A DNA stretch of 64,000 nt from Clostridia bacterium. Its GTDB lineage: Bacteria > Bacillota > Clostridia > Oscillospirales > QAKW01. Position numbers and translations under genes: made by a program. Of the stretch, positions 17,440 through 26,110 are shown one piece after another. The first letter of the stretch is position 1; every line of letters begins with the position of its first letter. The stretch lies in contig JAGBEI010000015.1 of assembly GCA_017937065.1 (NCBI GenBank), positions 1 to 64,000 of the forward strand, in the 5' to 3' direction. Below the pieces are notes generated by a model, which did no database searches, had not been told where the DNA came from, and saw nothing but the letters and a program-made list of their open reading frames with translations.

Positions 17440-17466
17440 AAACCGTCAACATATCGTTGACGGTTT
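17440..17466 (-). terminator. Terminator of the der-plsY operon
   Basis: A perfect 11-bp stem (17440-17450 with 17456-17466) with a five-base loop, followed on the minus strand by TTTTCG. Arms CCGTCAAC/GTTGACGG are shared with the hairpin near 5181. The stretch 17305-17439 holds no other recognisable feature. Confidence 0.65.
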
Positions 17467-17515
17467 CTTTTGTAAATCTTTGTTGAGAATACTACGCAGC
17501 AGCGTGAGGGTATTT

Positions 17516-18151
17516 TTATTTTTTCTTAAATGACAGCCGGCTTTCCTTTCCCGTTACTATGCGCACGATATTTTTGCGGTGCAAAAATATGATAAGCGCG
17601 GCGACAAGTGCTGCAATTATAAGCGTTGTCACGTCCTGCTTGCTTGAAAAGTCCGTGAAAAACGCAAGCGATACGGGAAACGCCGCGGCACCCATAACTG
17701 AGCCGAGCGAAACATATTTTGAGATTGCGACAAAAATCAAAAATGCCGCAAAAACCGCAATTCCGCAGCGCCAGTCCACCATGATAGACATGATTCCGCC
17801 GACTGCAACGCCTTTTCCTCCCTTGAACTTAAAAAACACGGGAAAGCAGTGCCCCAGACAGCAGCAAAACCCTGTCAGCGCGACGGCGGGCTGCACCCAC
17901 TGCGGGCAGTTAAGCGTAAAAATCGCCCATGCGCCGACGGTTGCGACAAAGGTTTTTGAGAAATCCGTTATCAGCGTAATGACGCCGGCGCGCCAGCCGT
18001 AGCTGCGCATCATGTTGGTGCTGCCCGCATTGCCGCTGCCGCTTGAGCGCACATCGGAGTGCATAAACACCTTTGAAAAGATAATGGAATAGTTCAGACT
18101 TCCTATGAGATACCCGCCGACTGCAACGAGCGCAAACCAGAAAAACATCAT
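17516..18151 (-). CDS. plsY: Glycerol-3-phosphate acyltransferase PlsY
   Basis: A 211-residue membrane enzyme that transfers acyl groups from acyl-phosphate to glycerol-3-phosphate, the first step of phospholipid synthesis. Its conserved loops are SSGSGNAGSTNMMRSYG, and GHCFPVFFKFKGGKGVA with the GGKG motif. About five hydrophobic spans are visible. It overlaps der by 4 nt (ATGA) as the last gene of the DUF512-der-plsY operon. Confidence 0.95.
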   Translation of the reverse strand: MMFFWFALVAVGGYLIGSLNYSIIFSKVFMHSDVRSSGSGNAGSTNMMRSYGWRAGVITLITDFSKTFVATVGAWAIFTLNCPQWVQPAVALTGFCCCLGHCFPVFFKFKGGKGVAVGGIMSIMVDWRCGIAVFAAFLIFVAISKYVSLGSVMGAAAFPVSLAFFTDFSSKQDVTTLIIAALVAALIIFLHRKNIVRIVTGKESRLSFKKK

Positions 18152-19479
18152 ACCTTCCCGTCCTCTCCGCGTTCTCTGACAATAAATCGCACAGGACTGC
18201 CCTCAAACCCGAACACCTCGCGCAGTCTGTTTTCAAGATACCGCTTATATGAAAAATGGAACAAATCCGAACGGTTTACAAAAAAGATAAAGGTCGGCGG
18301 ACATACCGATGCCTGCGTCATGTAGTAAATCTTCAGCCGCTTGCCCTTGTCGGAGGGCGGCTGAACGCGGGCTGTCGCGTCGCTCAGAAAGTCATTCAGC
18401 ATTCCTGTTGTGACGCGGCGCTTGTTCTGCTGTGCCGCCTGATAAATGAGCGCCATCAGCCTGTCTGTGCGCTGACCTGTTTTTGCCGATATGAACACAA
18501 TCGGTGCAAAATCCATAAATGACAGGTCGCGGTAGATATCCTTTTTCAGCCTTTCCATCGTTCCCGTCTCCTTTTGGGCTATGTCCCACTTGTTGACGGC
18601 GATTACAAGCGCCTTGCCCTTGTCGTTTGCAAAGCCTGCGATTTTTGTGTCCTGAACCGTGACTCCCTCGTTGGCGTCCAGCATTATAACGCATACGTCC
18701 GCGCGGTCTACTGCGGCAAACGAGCGCAGCACGCTGTACCGCTCAATCGTCTCGTCCACCTTTTTCTTTTTGCGTATGCCCGCGGTGTCTATCAGACAAA
18801 ATCTGCCGTGCTCGTTTTCAATCTGCACGTCCACCGCGTCGCGCGTTGTGCCGGGGATATCCGATACAATCATTCTGTTTTCGCCCAAAAGACAGTTTGT
18901 GAGCGACGATTTGCCGACATTGGGCTTGCCTATAAGCGCAACCCTGATGATATCCTCGTCTTCGTTCTCGAATTCGCTGAAATCAATGTGCTCAAACGCC
19001 GCGTCCAAAAGGTCGCCCGTGCCTGTGCCGTGTATGGAGGAAACGGCGACGGGCTCACCCAGTCCGAGGTTGTAAAATTCGTAAAATTCGCTCGGCACCG
19101 CGCCGACGGCATCCACCTTGTTGACGCACAGCACAACCGGCTTTGACGCGCGCCGCAAAAGCGTAGCAATATCGCGGTCCGCCGAGGTGACGCCTGTTTT
19201 TACGTCGGTTATAAGTATAATAACATCGGCAGTGTCGATTGCGATGCTTGCCTGCTCACGCATCTGCGACAGGAGAACGTCTTTGCCCTCAGGCTCGATT
19301 CCGCCCGTGTCTATAATGGTAAAGCTTTTGCCCGACCACTCGGCGTCCGCATAAATGCGGTCTCTTGTTACGCCCGGCGTATCCTCAACTATGGACAGCC
19401 GTTTCCCGGTAATTTTATTGAAAAGCGAGCTTTTTCCCACGTTGGGACGTCCTACTATTGCAATTATTGGTTTAGACAT
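18148..19479 (-). CDS. der: Ribosome-associated GTPase Der (EngA)
   Basis: A 443-residue ribosome-assembly GTPase with two tandem G domains. P-loops are GRPNVGKS (8-15) and GKPNVGKS (about 182). G3 motifs DTGG and DTAG and G4 motifs NKVD and NKWD are intact. The C-terminal KH-like domain follows (FIFFVNRSDLFHFSYKRYLE). It overlaps the DUF512 gene upstream by 8 nt. Confidence 0.97.
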   Translation of the reverse strand: MSKPIIAIVGRPNVGKSSLFNKITGKRLSIVEDTPGVTRDRIYADAEWSGKSFTIIDTGGIEPEGKDVLLSQMREQASIAIDTADVIILITDVKTGVTSADRDIATLLRRASKPVVLCVNKVDAVGAVPSEFYEFYNLGLGEPVAVSSIHGTGTGDLLDAAFEHIDFSEFENEDEDIIRVALIGKPNVGKSSLTNCLLGENRMIVSDIPGTTRDAVDVQIENEHGRFCLIDTAGIRKKKKVDETIERYSVLRSFAAVDRADVCVIMLDANEGVTVQDTKIAGFANDKGKALVIAVNKWDIAQKETGTMERLKKDIYRDLSFMDFAPIVFISAKTGQRTDRLMALIYQAAQQNKRRVTTGMLNDFLSDATARVQPPSDKGKRLKIYYMTQASVCPPTFIFFVNRSDLFHFSYKRYLENRLREVFGFEGSPVRFIVRERGEDGKV

Positions 19480-20791
19480 CGCAGTTTAACCTTTCATCAA
19501 GTATTTTTTCCACAAGCTCATGCCCGTCGCAGCCGGTAATTATGAGCTTTCTGTCAATGGCTTTTTCGACCTGCTCCACTGTTATGCTGTCAAGAAACAT
19601 ATCCTGCTGCGCTCTGAGCATGGATGACGGGATGAGCACGCGCTGCGGCAGACTCTCGTTTTTTAACTGGTCGATGATATCGGCTGCGGTCACAAGTCCC
19701 GCAACGGTTATTTCCTCGCCGAAAAACCGGTTGACTATCGGATATATTTTACAGTTAAGCCGCGGTCTTTTAAGGGCGATTTTTGTCGCGATATCCTGCA
19801 TAAGTTTTGCGGGCAGAACCCCCGTTATGATTGCACATTCCGCGGGCTTGTCGCAAAAGCTCAGCAAGCTTACGGCGTCATCGACCTCCGTCAGAAGGCT
19901 TGTTGACAGTCCCACGCCGTTTTCAATCTGCGGATACCCGTCGTAGTACTGCTCATCCGGCAAGGGAATGCCTGCCTTTATGAAAAACTCGTCGGACGGA
20001 TAAAACAGCCGTATGCCCAGCTGCTTTTTACAGCTTTCGGCTATCTTATGTATGTCGTTGATGACGGCGGCGCAGTCCTTTTCCGTAAAGCTCTCAAGCG
20101 GATACAGCCCTTTGCGGTGACGGGACAGACCGACAGGCACTATGGATACGGAATTTACGGCGGGATACAGCTTTTGAAGGTCGCAGAGGGTACGGGTGAG
20201 CTGCTTTCCGTCGTTTACGTTTTTGCACAGGACTATCTGACAGTTCATGGTAATGCCCGCGTCCGCAAAGCGGCGCATTATCTCGTTTATCCTTGCCGCA
20301 TTAGGATTTTTCATCATTTTAACGCGAAGCTGCGGGTCTGTTGTGTGCACCGACACGTTAATCGGGGAGATGCGCATTTTGCAGATTCTGTCTATATCCT
20401 TTTGGTTAAGGTTTGTAAGGGTAATATAATTTCCCATTAAAAATGACAGGCGCGCGTCATCGTCCTTAAAGTAGAGCGAGGGGCGAAGTCCGGGGGGCAG
20501 CTGGTCGATAAAGCAGAAAATACATTTGTTTTTACAGCTTCTCTGACTGTCTATGAGGTAGGTTTCAAAATTCAGCCCCAGCGGCTCACAGGCGTCCTTT
20601 TCAATGTCAAACTCCACCGCCTGCCCGCCGCACAGCGCCTTTATTTCAAGTGTTTCGCACTCACTGTAATACATATAGTCGATAACGTCTGTTATCTCCT
20701 GTCCGTTTATGCTTATGAGCGTGTCGCCCTTTTTGAAGCCGAGCTGACAGGCGATGGAATCGGGGGCTGTTCCCGATATTACAGCAGGCAT
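19472..20791 (-). CDS. DUF512 family radical-SAM-like protein with PDZ domain
   Basis: A 439-residue protein. An N-terminal PDZ-like segment (1-60, GFKKGDTLISINGQEI) is followed by a radical-SAM-type cluster motif CKNKCIFCFIDQLP (CxxxCxxC) at about residue 92. The DUF512 region makes up the C-terminal half (GVLPAKLM, ITVAGLVTAADI, VLIPSSMLRA). The family is widespread in Clostridia, usually beside der, with no assigned reaction. It is the first gene of the der-plsY operon. Confidence 0.85.
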   Translation of the reverse strand: MPAVISGTAPDSIACQLGFKKGDTLISINGQEITDVIDYMYYSECETLEIKALCGGQAVEFDIEKDACEPLGLNFETYLIDSQRSCKNKCIFCFIDQLPPGLRPSLYFKDDDARLSFLMGNYITLTNLNQKDIDRICKMRISPINVSVHTTDPQLRVKMMKNPNAARINEIMRRFADAGITMNCQIVLCKNVNDGKQLTRTLCDLQKLYPAVNSVSIVPVGLSRHRKGLYPLESFTEKDCAAVINDIHKIAESCKKQLGIRLFYPSDEFFIKAGIPLPDEQYYDGYPQIENGVGLSTSLLTEVDDAVSLLSFCDKPAECAIITGVLPAKLMQDIATKIALKRPRLNCKIYPIVNRFFGEEITVAGLVTAADIIDQLKNESLPQRVLIPSSMLRAQQDMFLDSITVEQVEKAIDRKLIITGCDGHELVEKILDERLNCDV

Positions 20792-20832
20792 TTATAATCC
20801 CCCCCTTTTTTTGTAAAATCCTCAATTAAAAC

Positions 20833-20862
20833 AAAAAGAGAAGGCGAGCCTTCTCTTTTTAA
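20833..20862 (-). terminator. Terminator of the DUF177-rpmF operon
   Basis: A 13-bp stem (20833-20845 with 20848-20860) with an A/T-rich flank. It lies 11 nt past the rpmF stop on the minus strand. Confidence 0.8.
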
Positions 20863-20870
20863 CTACTAAA

Positions 20871-21122
20871 TTACTCAGCGTCTTTTTTGCTTTCGGTCTT
20901 CTGAGCCTTAGCGTCGGCCTTCTTAGCAGGCTCTTTGGCAAGCTTGCCGTCCTTGAGTACTTCCTTGCCGTCGTAGAAACCGCAGCTGGAACATACCTTG
21001 TGGGGAGCGGTCAGCTCATGACAATTAGGACATTCTACCATGTCGGGAGCGTTGAGCTTCCATACGCTTGATCTTCTTTTGCCCTGTCTTGAGTGAGATG
21101 TCTTTCTCTTCGGAACTGCCAT
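20871..21122 (-). CDS. rpmF: 50S ribosomal protein L32
   Basis: An 83-residue protein. [17 protein letters not shown] is the canonical L32 N-terminus. Four cysteines (CPNC...CSSC) form the zinc-binding version. A Lys/Ala/Glu-rich tail of about 25 residues ([19 protein letters not shown]) extends beyond the usual 57-60 residue length. It follows DUF177 by 12 nt, the standard pairing in Firmicutes. Confidence 0.97.
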   Translation of the reverse strand: MAVPKRKTSHSRQGKRRSSVWKLNAPDMVECPNCHELTAPHKVCSSCGFYDGKEVLKDGKLAKEPAKKADAKAQKTESKKDAE

Positions 21123-21134
21123 TTTTATATCCTC

Positions 21135-21635
21135 CTAATTATTATCAATTAATTTTCTGAGAACGTCCAGACGCGGGTCTGCCGTTTTAATATCACACGA
21201 ACAGCTGCCTGCATTAAGATCGCATCCACATACGGAACACAGTCCCTTACAATCCTCGCGGCAAAGCGGTTTCGCGGGAAATTCAAAATATATCTGCGCG
21301 CGTGCCTCCTTGGCAATATCAAAGCAAAAACCGCCGTCGGCAAAGATGACGTCTTCAAATTCGCCGTCGTCGCGCCGCTTTATCTGCTTTACAGAGAAGG
21401 AACGAAACGGGAGTGTAAATTCTGCCGCACAGCGGCTGCAAATTACACTGAAATCGGCACTGACCGTCAAAGCGCAGCTCACAATGCCGTCACGTGCGGA
21501 AATTTCCGCTCTGACATCTACGCTGTCTGTCACGGCACCGTGCGGAAAATCCGATATCTGCGTATTGTCAAGGACAAAGCTGTATTCTTTACGGTAGCAA
21601 TCGGACGCAAACGCGTCACGCACACAAATTTTCAT
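21135..21635 (-). CDS. YceD/DUF177 family protein
   Basis: A 166-residue protein upstream of rpmF, linked in other bacteria to 23S rRNA processing or accumulation. Conserved elements are ICSRCAAEFTLPF and the C-terminal PLCREDCKGLCSVCGCDLN cluster, which is probably zinc-binding. It forms an operon with rpmF. Confidence 0.88.
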   Translation of the reverse strand: MKICVRDAFASDCYRKEYSFVLDNTQISDFPHGAVTDSVDVRAEISARDGIVSCALTVSADFSVICSRCAAEFTLPFRSFSVKQIKRRDDGEFEDVIFADGGFCFDIAKEARAQIYFEFPAKPLCREDCKGLCSVCGCDLNAGSCSCDIKTADPRLDVLRKLIDNN

Positions 21636-21767
21636 ATTTCACCCTTTTGGCAGCCCTCAAAAAAATACAGGCTGCTTCAAAATAGCAATTAATATTATAA
21701 ATACACTTGCCCGAATTGTCAACTGAAATTTTCATTTGTAACAAATATTTTTAATGATTTGCCGATA

Positions 21768-22469
21768 TCAGAAGGTTTTTCTGCCCTCCTCGTATACTAT
21801 GGAGGACATGGACACGGTGAGGTTGGCGTTTATCGTGCGTATCTCGTCCAAAAATTCTTTTTGCTTTGTGCCGTCCCTCAGCGCCGTTGTAAACTGTATC
21901 TGGTACAGAGAGCCGAAGTCGGCGGTCTTTACTCTGTCCAGCTTGTGGAACTTGGTGTATTTGTCAAACACGTCTTCAAATGCGTTCTCAAAGTCGAGAT
22001 CCTCCGGTATGGTTATTTTGAGCATCATCGCCTTTTGGTTTTGCTTGCCGAAGCCCGCGGCATTTATGATTATGAGCAAAAGCGTGATTAAAACCGCAAA
22101 GATAACGCCGTAGCCGATATATCCCGTGCCGCACGCAAGCCCCGACGCCATTGTGACGCATATGTAGGTTATATCGCGCGGATTTCCCGGCTCCGAGCGA
22201 AAGCGTATAAGAGCGAACACGCCGCCCAGCGAAAAGGCGCGGGCAATGTTGCTGCCTATCATCATGATTATGATTGCGATAACGGCGGGGAGCACAAGCA
22301 GCGCCGTCACAAAGTAGGACGAGTACCCGTCGCGGCGGTTGACAAGCATGTAGCCGCCTGCGATGATGACGCCGATGAGAATTGCAAAAAGCATGGTTAT
22401 AAGCATACTGCCGACTGTCAGCGAAAGTCCGACGGACGGTACAAAAAGATTCTCAAAAAACTCTTGCAT
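21768..22469 (-). CDS. DUF4956 membrane protein
   Basis: A 233-residue protein with four hydrophobic segments in the first 140 residues and a soluble alpha/beta C-terminus. IGSNIARAFSLGGVFALIRFRSEPGNPRD is cut here to its core, ARAFSLGGVFALIRFR, the DUF4956 hallmark. It overlaps the VTC gene by 17 nt. DUF4956 and VTC genes are often adjacent in bacteria, suggesting a joint role in polyphosphate or a related phosphate polymer. That role is inferred. Confidence 0.85.
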   Translation of the reverse strand: MQEFFENLFVPSVGLSLTVGSMLITMLFAILIGVIIAGGYMLVNRRDGYSSYFVTALLVLPAVIAIIIMMIGSNIARAFSLGGVFALIRFRSEPGNPRDITYICVTMASGLACGTGYIGYGVIFAVLITLLLIIINAAGFGKQNQKAMMLKITIPEDLDFENAFEDVFDKYTKFHKLDRVKTADFGSLYQIQFTTALRDGTKQKEFLDEIRTINANLTVSMSSIVYEEGRKTF

Positions 22470-23190
22470 TTTCTTTTATCTCCTCAGAATTATAAATATT
22501 ATTCGTATAATAAGTACCGTATTTTGAAAAGCCCTGCCTGAATATGCGGTTTTCGGTCAGTATCCTGACAATGGGCAGCGGGATATGGTCGCTGACCTTA
22601 ATTTCCATGAGATACAGACCGTCCTTCAGCAGCGGGACGCAGCCTGACGCACCGTACTGCGCGGGACCTGCACGGACATTCGTGTCAAAGGTAAGCCGTA
22701 TTTTTTTGTCCGTTTTTAAAAAGTATGCCGCACGGTCGTAGGCTATGAATACCTTCGGTGAAACCCTGCGGGATTTAAGAAAATACTCAATCTCGTGCGC
22801 CACCATGTCGTGCATATAATCGCCTGTCTTTTCACAGACGCCCGTATCAAGAAACCTCAGCGCGTCGGCGTATTTCATGGTTACACGTCTTTTGTTGACG
22901 CAGCCGTCCGCTTTCTTTTTAAGCTCTATAAATACCCTGTCGTCATTGGCGGGATTTTCATAATACGAGCGCAGCCGCAGCTTTTCCTTGAACGGCGGCT
23001 TGGATACCGAGTGTCTTATAATCGCATAGTCGTCCGTATCGTAGTAGATGTTGAAAAGACCGTATGTTTTGCCGCCGACGCAGTAGGCGTCCGTCTCTAC
23101 GTACGGCGCAATTCCGGTTATGACAGCGTCGTACTGCTTACGATCAAGAATATATTTCAATTCGTACCGCTTAAAGGTTTTTATAGCCAT
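22453..23190 (-). CDS. VTC domain protein (polyphosphate polymerase-like)
   Basis: A 245-residue triphosphate-tunnel enzyme with a VTC domain. FKRYELKYILDRKQY, NIYYDTDDYAIIRHS, KLRLRSYY, VFIELKKKADGCVNKRR and LYLMEIKVSDHIP line up with the tunnel-lining basic and acidic residues. In yeast Vtc4 this fold makes polyphosphate from ATP; bacterial homologues are mostly untested. It is the first gene of a two-gene operon with DUF4956. Confidence 0.88.
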   Translation of the reverse strand: MAIKTFKRYELKYILDRKQYDAVITGIAPYVETDAYCVGGKTYGLFNIYYDTDDYAIIRHSVSKPPFKEKLRLRSYYENPANDDRVFIELKKKADGCVNKRRVTMKYADALRFLDTGVCEKTGDYMHDMVAHEIEYFLKSRRVSPKVFIAYDRAAYFLKTDKKIRLTFDTNVRAGPAQYGASGCVPLLKDGLYLMEIKVSDHIPLPIVRILTENRIFRQGFSKYGTYYTNNIYNSEEIKENARVF

Positions 23191-23374
23191 AAACTCAACT
23201 CTTTCTTTGCACTGTATTAATTTTACAGCGCAAATATAAATAAATCTTTAAGTCTGAATAAATATGAATTAAAAATACTGTGACTATTTTAACATAATCG
23301 CAGGCGATTGTACAGCTTTTTTTGCTGTTTTCGATAAAATTTAAAGCGAAATTCAGACGTATGGGTATGTGTTC

Positions 23375-23403
23375 TTGACAATCGGTTATGTTTATAGTAA
23401 AGT
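23375..23403 (+). promoter_or_regulatory. Promoter of typA
   Basis: TTGACA (23375-23380), 17 nt, TAAAGT (23398-23403), about 36 nt before the ATG. Confidence 0.65.
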
Positions 23404-23438
23404 AATATGGTTAAAAACAAATAAAAGAAGGAAAAAAC

Positions 23439-25265
23439 ATGACAAAAAGAGAGGATTTAAGAAATATCGCTATCGTGGCGCACGTCGACCACGGAAAGAC
23501 AACTCTCGTTGACCAGATGCTCAGGCAGAGCGGGACTTTCCGTGAAAACCAGGTTGTTGCCGAGCGTGTTATGGACAATAACGATTTGGAGCGCGAGCGG
23601 GGGATTACGATTCTTGCAAAAAACACGTCGATTCATTATAAGGACGTCAAGATAAATGTTATCGACACACCGGGGCACGCAGATTTCGGCGGCGAGGTGG
23701 AGCGTGTGCTCAAAATGGTGGACGGTGTTATCCTGCTTGTGGACGCTGCGGAGGGACCGATGCCGCAGACCCGCTTTGTGCTGCAAAAGGCGCTTCAGAT
23801 GGGGCATAAGGTTATTGTTGTCATAAATAAAATCGACCGCCCCGACCAGCGTGTGAACGAGGTGGTGGACGAGGTGCTGGAGCTGCTTATAAGCCTTGAC
23901 GCAAACGACGAGCAGCTTGACAGCCCCGTGCTCTTCTGCTCCGGCAGGGACGGCACGGCGTCGCTGTCGCCCGATGTGCCCGGTACAGACCTTGTGCCGC
24001 TGATGGACGCGATACTTGAGCATATCGACCCGCCCGTTATCGAGGAAAACGGCGGCACCCAGATGCTTGTGTCCTCTATTGACTATAACGAGTATGTGGG
24101 TCGTGTGTGTATCGGTAAGATAGAGCGCGGGTCTATGGTGAAAAATCAGGAAATAAAAATCTGCGAATATCACGGCGCTCATGCGCCGTACAGCGCCAAA
24201 ATCGTAAACCTGTATCAGATAGAGGGGCTTAACCGCGTTCCCGTTGACAGTGCGTTCGCCGGAGATATCGTCTGCATATCGGGCGTTGCGGATATTACAA
24301 TAGGCGATACGGTCTGCGCGCCCGACGCGGTCGAGCCGCTGCCGTTTGTGAAGATATCGGAGCCTACGGTTGAGATGACCTTTTCCGTAAACAACGGCCC
24401 GTTTGCGGGCAGGGAGGGTAAGTTTGTCACCTCCCGCCATCTCCGCGAGCGCCTGATGCGCGAGCTTTTAAAGGATGTGTCGCTGCGTGTCAGCGAAACC
24501 GACAGCACAGAGAGCTTTCGTGTCGCGGGCAGGGGAGAGATGCACCTGTCAATCCTGATAGAGACTATGCGCCGCGAGGGCTATGAGTTTATGGTCGGCG
24601 CGCCGAAGGTGCTTTATAAAGATGAAAACGGCAAAAAGCTGGAGCCGGTTGAGCGGTTTGTGTGCGATGTTCCGTCCGATTATATGGGCGCAGTTATGGA
24701 AAAGCTGGGCAGCCGCAGGGGCGAGCTGATTCAGATGTCTCCGGCGGGCGACCGTATGCGCCTTGAGTATCTTGTGCCGTCCCGCGGGCTTTTCGGATAT
24801 AAAAACGAATTTCTGACAGATACGCGCGGCGAGGGCGTTATGAGTACGGTCTTTGACAGCTACGCACCCTATAAGGGTGAAATAAACAGCCGCACGACAG
24901 GCTCGCTTGTCGCCTTTGAGACGGGCGAGGCGGTAACCTACGGGCTTTATAATGCGCAGGAGCGCGGGGTTTTGTTTATTACTCCGGGAACGCCCGTTTA
25001 TGAGGGCATGATTGTCGGCATGTCTCCGAAAGCCGAGGACATCAATGTAAATGTATGCAAGAAAAAGCACGTCACAAATATGCGCGCTTCAGGCTCGGAC
25101 GAGGCGCTGCGCCTTGTTCCGCCGCGCATAATGAGCCTGGACGCCTGTATAGAGTTTATTTCGGATGACGAGCTTATCGAGGTGACTCCCGAAAATCTGC
25201 GCCTGAGAAAGACTATCCTTTCCAACACTCAGCGCGCCAAGGTGAAGTTCGGCGGAAAAAATTAG
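23439..25265 (+). CDS. typA: Ribosome-binding GTPase TypA/BipA
   Basis: A 608-residue translational GTPase for ribosome assembly and stress adaptation. The G1 motif is [13 protein letters not shown] (14-26), G2 RGITI, G3 [12 protein letters not shown] and G4 NKIDRPDQR. The EF-G-like domains and BipA-specific C-terminus ([17 protein letters not shown], then [18 protein letters not shown]) are complete. AGAAGGA precedes the ATG. Single gene with promoter and terminator. Confidence 0.97.
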   Translation: MTKREDLRNIAIVAHVDHGKTTLVDQMLRQSGTFRENQVVAERVMDNNDLERERGITILAKNTSIHYKDVKINVIDTPGHADFGGEVERVLKMVDGVILLVDAAEGPMPQTRFVLQKALQMGHKVIVVINKIDRPDQRVNEVVDEVLELLISLDANDEQLDSPVLFCSGRDGTASLSPDVPGTDLVPLMDAILEHIDPPVIEENGGTQMLVSSIDYNEYVGRVCIGKIERGSMVKNQEIKICEYHGAHAPYSAKIVNLYQIEGLNRVPVDSAFAGDIVCISGVADITIGDTVCAPDAVEPLPFVKISEPTVEMTFSVNNGPFAGREGKFVTSRHLRERLMRELLKDVSLRVSETDSTESFRVAGRGEMHLSILIETMRREGYEFMVGAPKVLYKDENGKKLEPVERFVCDVPSDYMGAVMEKLGSRRGELIQMSPAGDRMRLEYLVPSRGLFGYKNEFLTDTRGEGVMSTVFDSYAPYKGEINSRTTGSLVAFETGEAVTYGLYNAQERGVLFITPGTPVYEGMIVGMSPKAEDINVNVCKKKHVTNMRASGSDEALRLVPPRIMSLDACIEFISDDELIEVTPENLRLRKTILSNTQRAKVKFGGKN

Positions 25266-25293
25266 GCTTTTCTACTTTATATTATATAAATCC

Positions 25294-25336
25294 GTCAGCC
25301 GCGTAAAATTCAATCATTTTACGCGGCTGTTTTTCA
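25294..25336 (+). terminator. typA terminator
   Basis: A 14-bp stem (25296-25309 with 25316-25329) followed by TTTTT. The minus-strand XRE gene ends nearby, so it may act in both directions. Confidence 0.85.
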
Positions 25337-25355
25337 GATATACACTGAATGTCAT

Positions 25356-25586
25356 CTACTTTTTGCGTTCATTCAGCGGTCTGCATACGTTTGTAAACCC
25401 CAGCATGTAATCCGCCGATACGTTGTAATAACGGCACAGTGTAATAAGATGATGAATAGGCAGCTCCCGCTTTCCGTTTTCATACTGAGCGTAATAGCTT
25501 TGTGTAGTTTGCAGAATTCTGGCGATTTCTTTTTGAGTCTTGTCGCTGTCTTCACGTAAATCACGAATCCTTTTTACATAATCCAA
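25356..25586 (-). CDS. XRE-family transcriptional regulator
   Basis: A 76-residue single-domain Cro/C1-type repressor. The helix-turn-helix is KTQKEIARILQTTQSYYAQYENGKRELP (core TQSYYAQYENGKRELP). NVSADYMLGFTN is the usual end of the domain. The start is TTG at 25586 with AAGGA about 10 nt upstream. A perfect 25-bp gapped palindrome 53-77 nt upstream of the start is its likely autoregulatory operator. Confidence 0.9.
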   Translation of the reverse strand: MDYVKRIRDLREDSDKTQKEIARILQTTQSYYAQYENGKRELPIHHLITLCRYYNVSADYMLGFTNVCRPLNERKK

Positions 25587-25638
25587 ACCTTTTCATTCCT
25601 TTTTTTGATAATTTTTCAAAATCCTATCATAGCTTAAA

Positions 25639-25663
25639 TATAGACTAATAACTTTAGTCTATA
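25639..25663. promoter_or_regulatory. Palindromic operator upstream of the XRE gene
   Basis: Two perfect 10-bp arms, TATAGACTAA and TTAGTCTATA, are separated by five bases. A related half-site (TTAGTTTACA, 25801-25810) lies in the spacer of the plus-strand promoter at 25795-25823. Both may be bound by the neighbouring repressor. Confidence 0.6.
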
Positions 25664-25714
25664 TATCGACTTAGTGTGCTTGTTTTATCCGCATTTATAC
25701 AAAACTATGAAAAA

Positions 25715-25740
25715 TAAAAAGCGCACATGAGTGCGCTTCA
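25715..25740 (-). terminator. Small terminator-like hairpin
   Basis: GCGCAC-ATGA-GTGCGC with a T-rich run on the minus strand (GCTTTTTATTTTTC). It would stop minus-strand transcription entering from the 26-kb side. Confidence 0.45.
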
Positions 25741-25794
25741 TATCTCCGTATTTGTCATATATTCACATTATTTCCATAGTTTAGATATTTGCTA

Positions 25795-25823
25795 TTGACT
25801 TTAGTTTACATGTAGATTATAAT
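25795..25823 (+). promoter_or_regulatory. Promoter of the candidate small RNA
   Basis: TTGACT (25795-25800), 17 nt, TATAAT (25818-25823). Initiation should occur about 25830. The spacer contains a half-site resembling the XRE operator. Confidence 0.65.
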
Positions 25824-25829
25824 AATTAC

Positions 25830-26110
25830 TAAGTAATATATTACTTGTTTTTAAAGCTTTTGAAAGCTAAAGACAAGATTGTGAAAAATCAGACAAAATT
25901 CGACAAAAAAATTGCATTTCATACATTATAATACGGGTATAGTATGTAATGCGAAAATATTGAGATGAAGACGTACGGCTGTAATTACCGATTCATCTTT
26001 TCTGTCTTGTTGTTATATTTAAGGCTACACATACTCGGTATATGCACGTTTTTCAGTGCAAAAAACAACACTATCCGCTTTATGACCCCTGCGGATAGTG
26101 TTGTTTTTTT
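25830..26110 (+). ncRNA. Candidate structured small RNA
   Basis: No convincing protein is encoded, yet the segment has a consensus promoter at one end and a 17-bp perfect terminator at the other. Internal structure includes a 16-bp palindrome at the 5' end (25831-25846). A 7-bp long-range pairing joins AGTATGT (25941) and ACATACT, and a nested hairpin is closed by AGATGAA/TTCATCT with an inner CGG/CCG. A second TATAAT (25927-25932) without a good -35 could give a shorter form of about 170 nt. No Rfam family was recognised. A 54-codon frame inside has no ribosome binding site and runs through the terminator, so I discount it. Confidence 0.45.
26061..26110. terminator. Bidirectional terminator shared by small RNA and spoVM-like gene
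   Basis: A perfect 17-bp stem (26061-26077 with 26091-26107), with a T-run on the plus strand and TTTTTTGC on the minus strand. The TAA of the minus-strand 25-codon gene lies at its outer edge. Confidence 0.85.

Noticed and set aside
17255-17452. 66-residue N-terminal extension of the HindIII-like endonuclease
   Set aside because: It would span a terminator hairpin and the consensus promoter; the shorter start has an SD and gives the family's usual length.
23457-24440. A 327-codon minus-strand frame inside typA
   Set aside because: Shadow of typA; no start context and composition typical of antisense translation.
25830-26110. 6S RNA identity for the candidate small RNA
   Set aside because: The long-range pairing is only 7 bp and I could not build the symmetric central bubble of 6S RNA; left unnamed.
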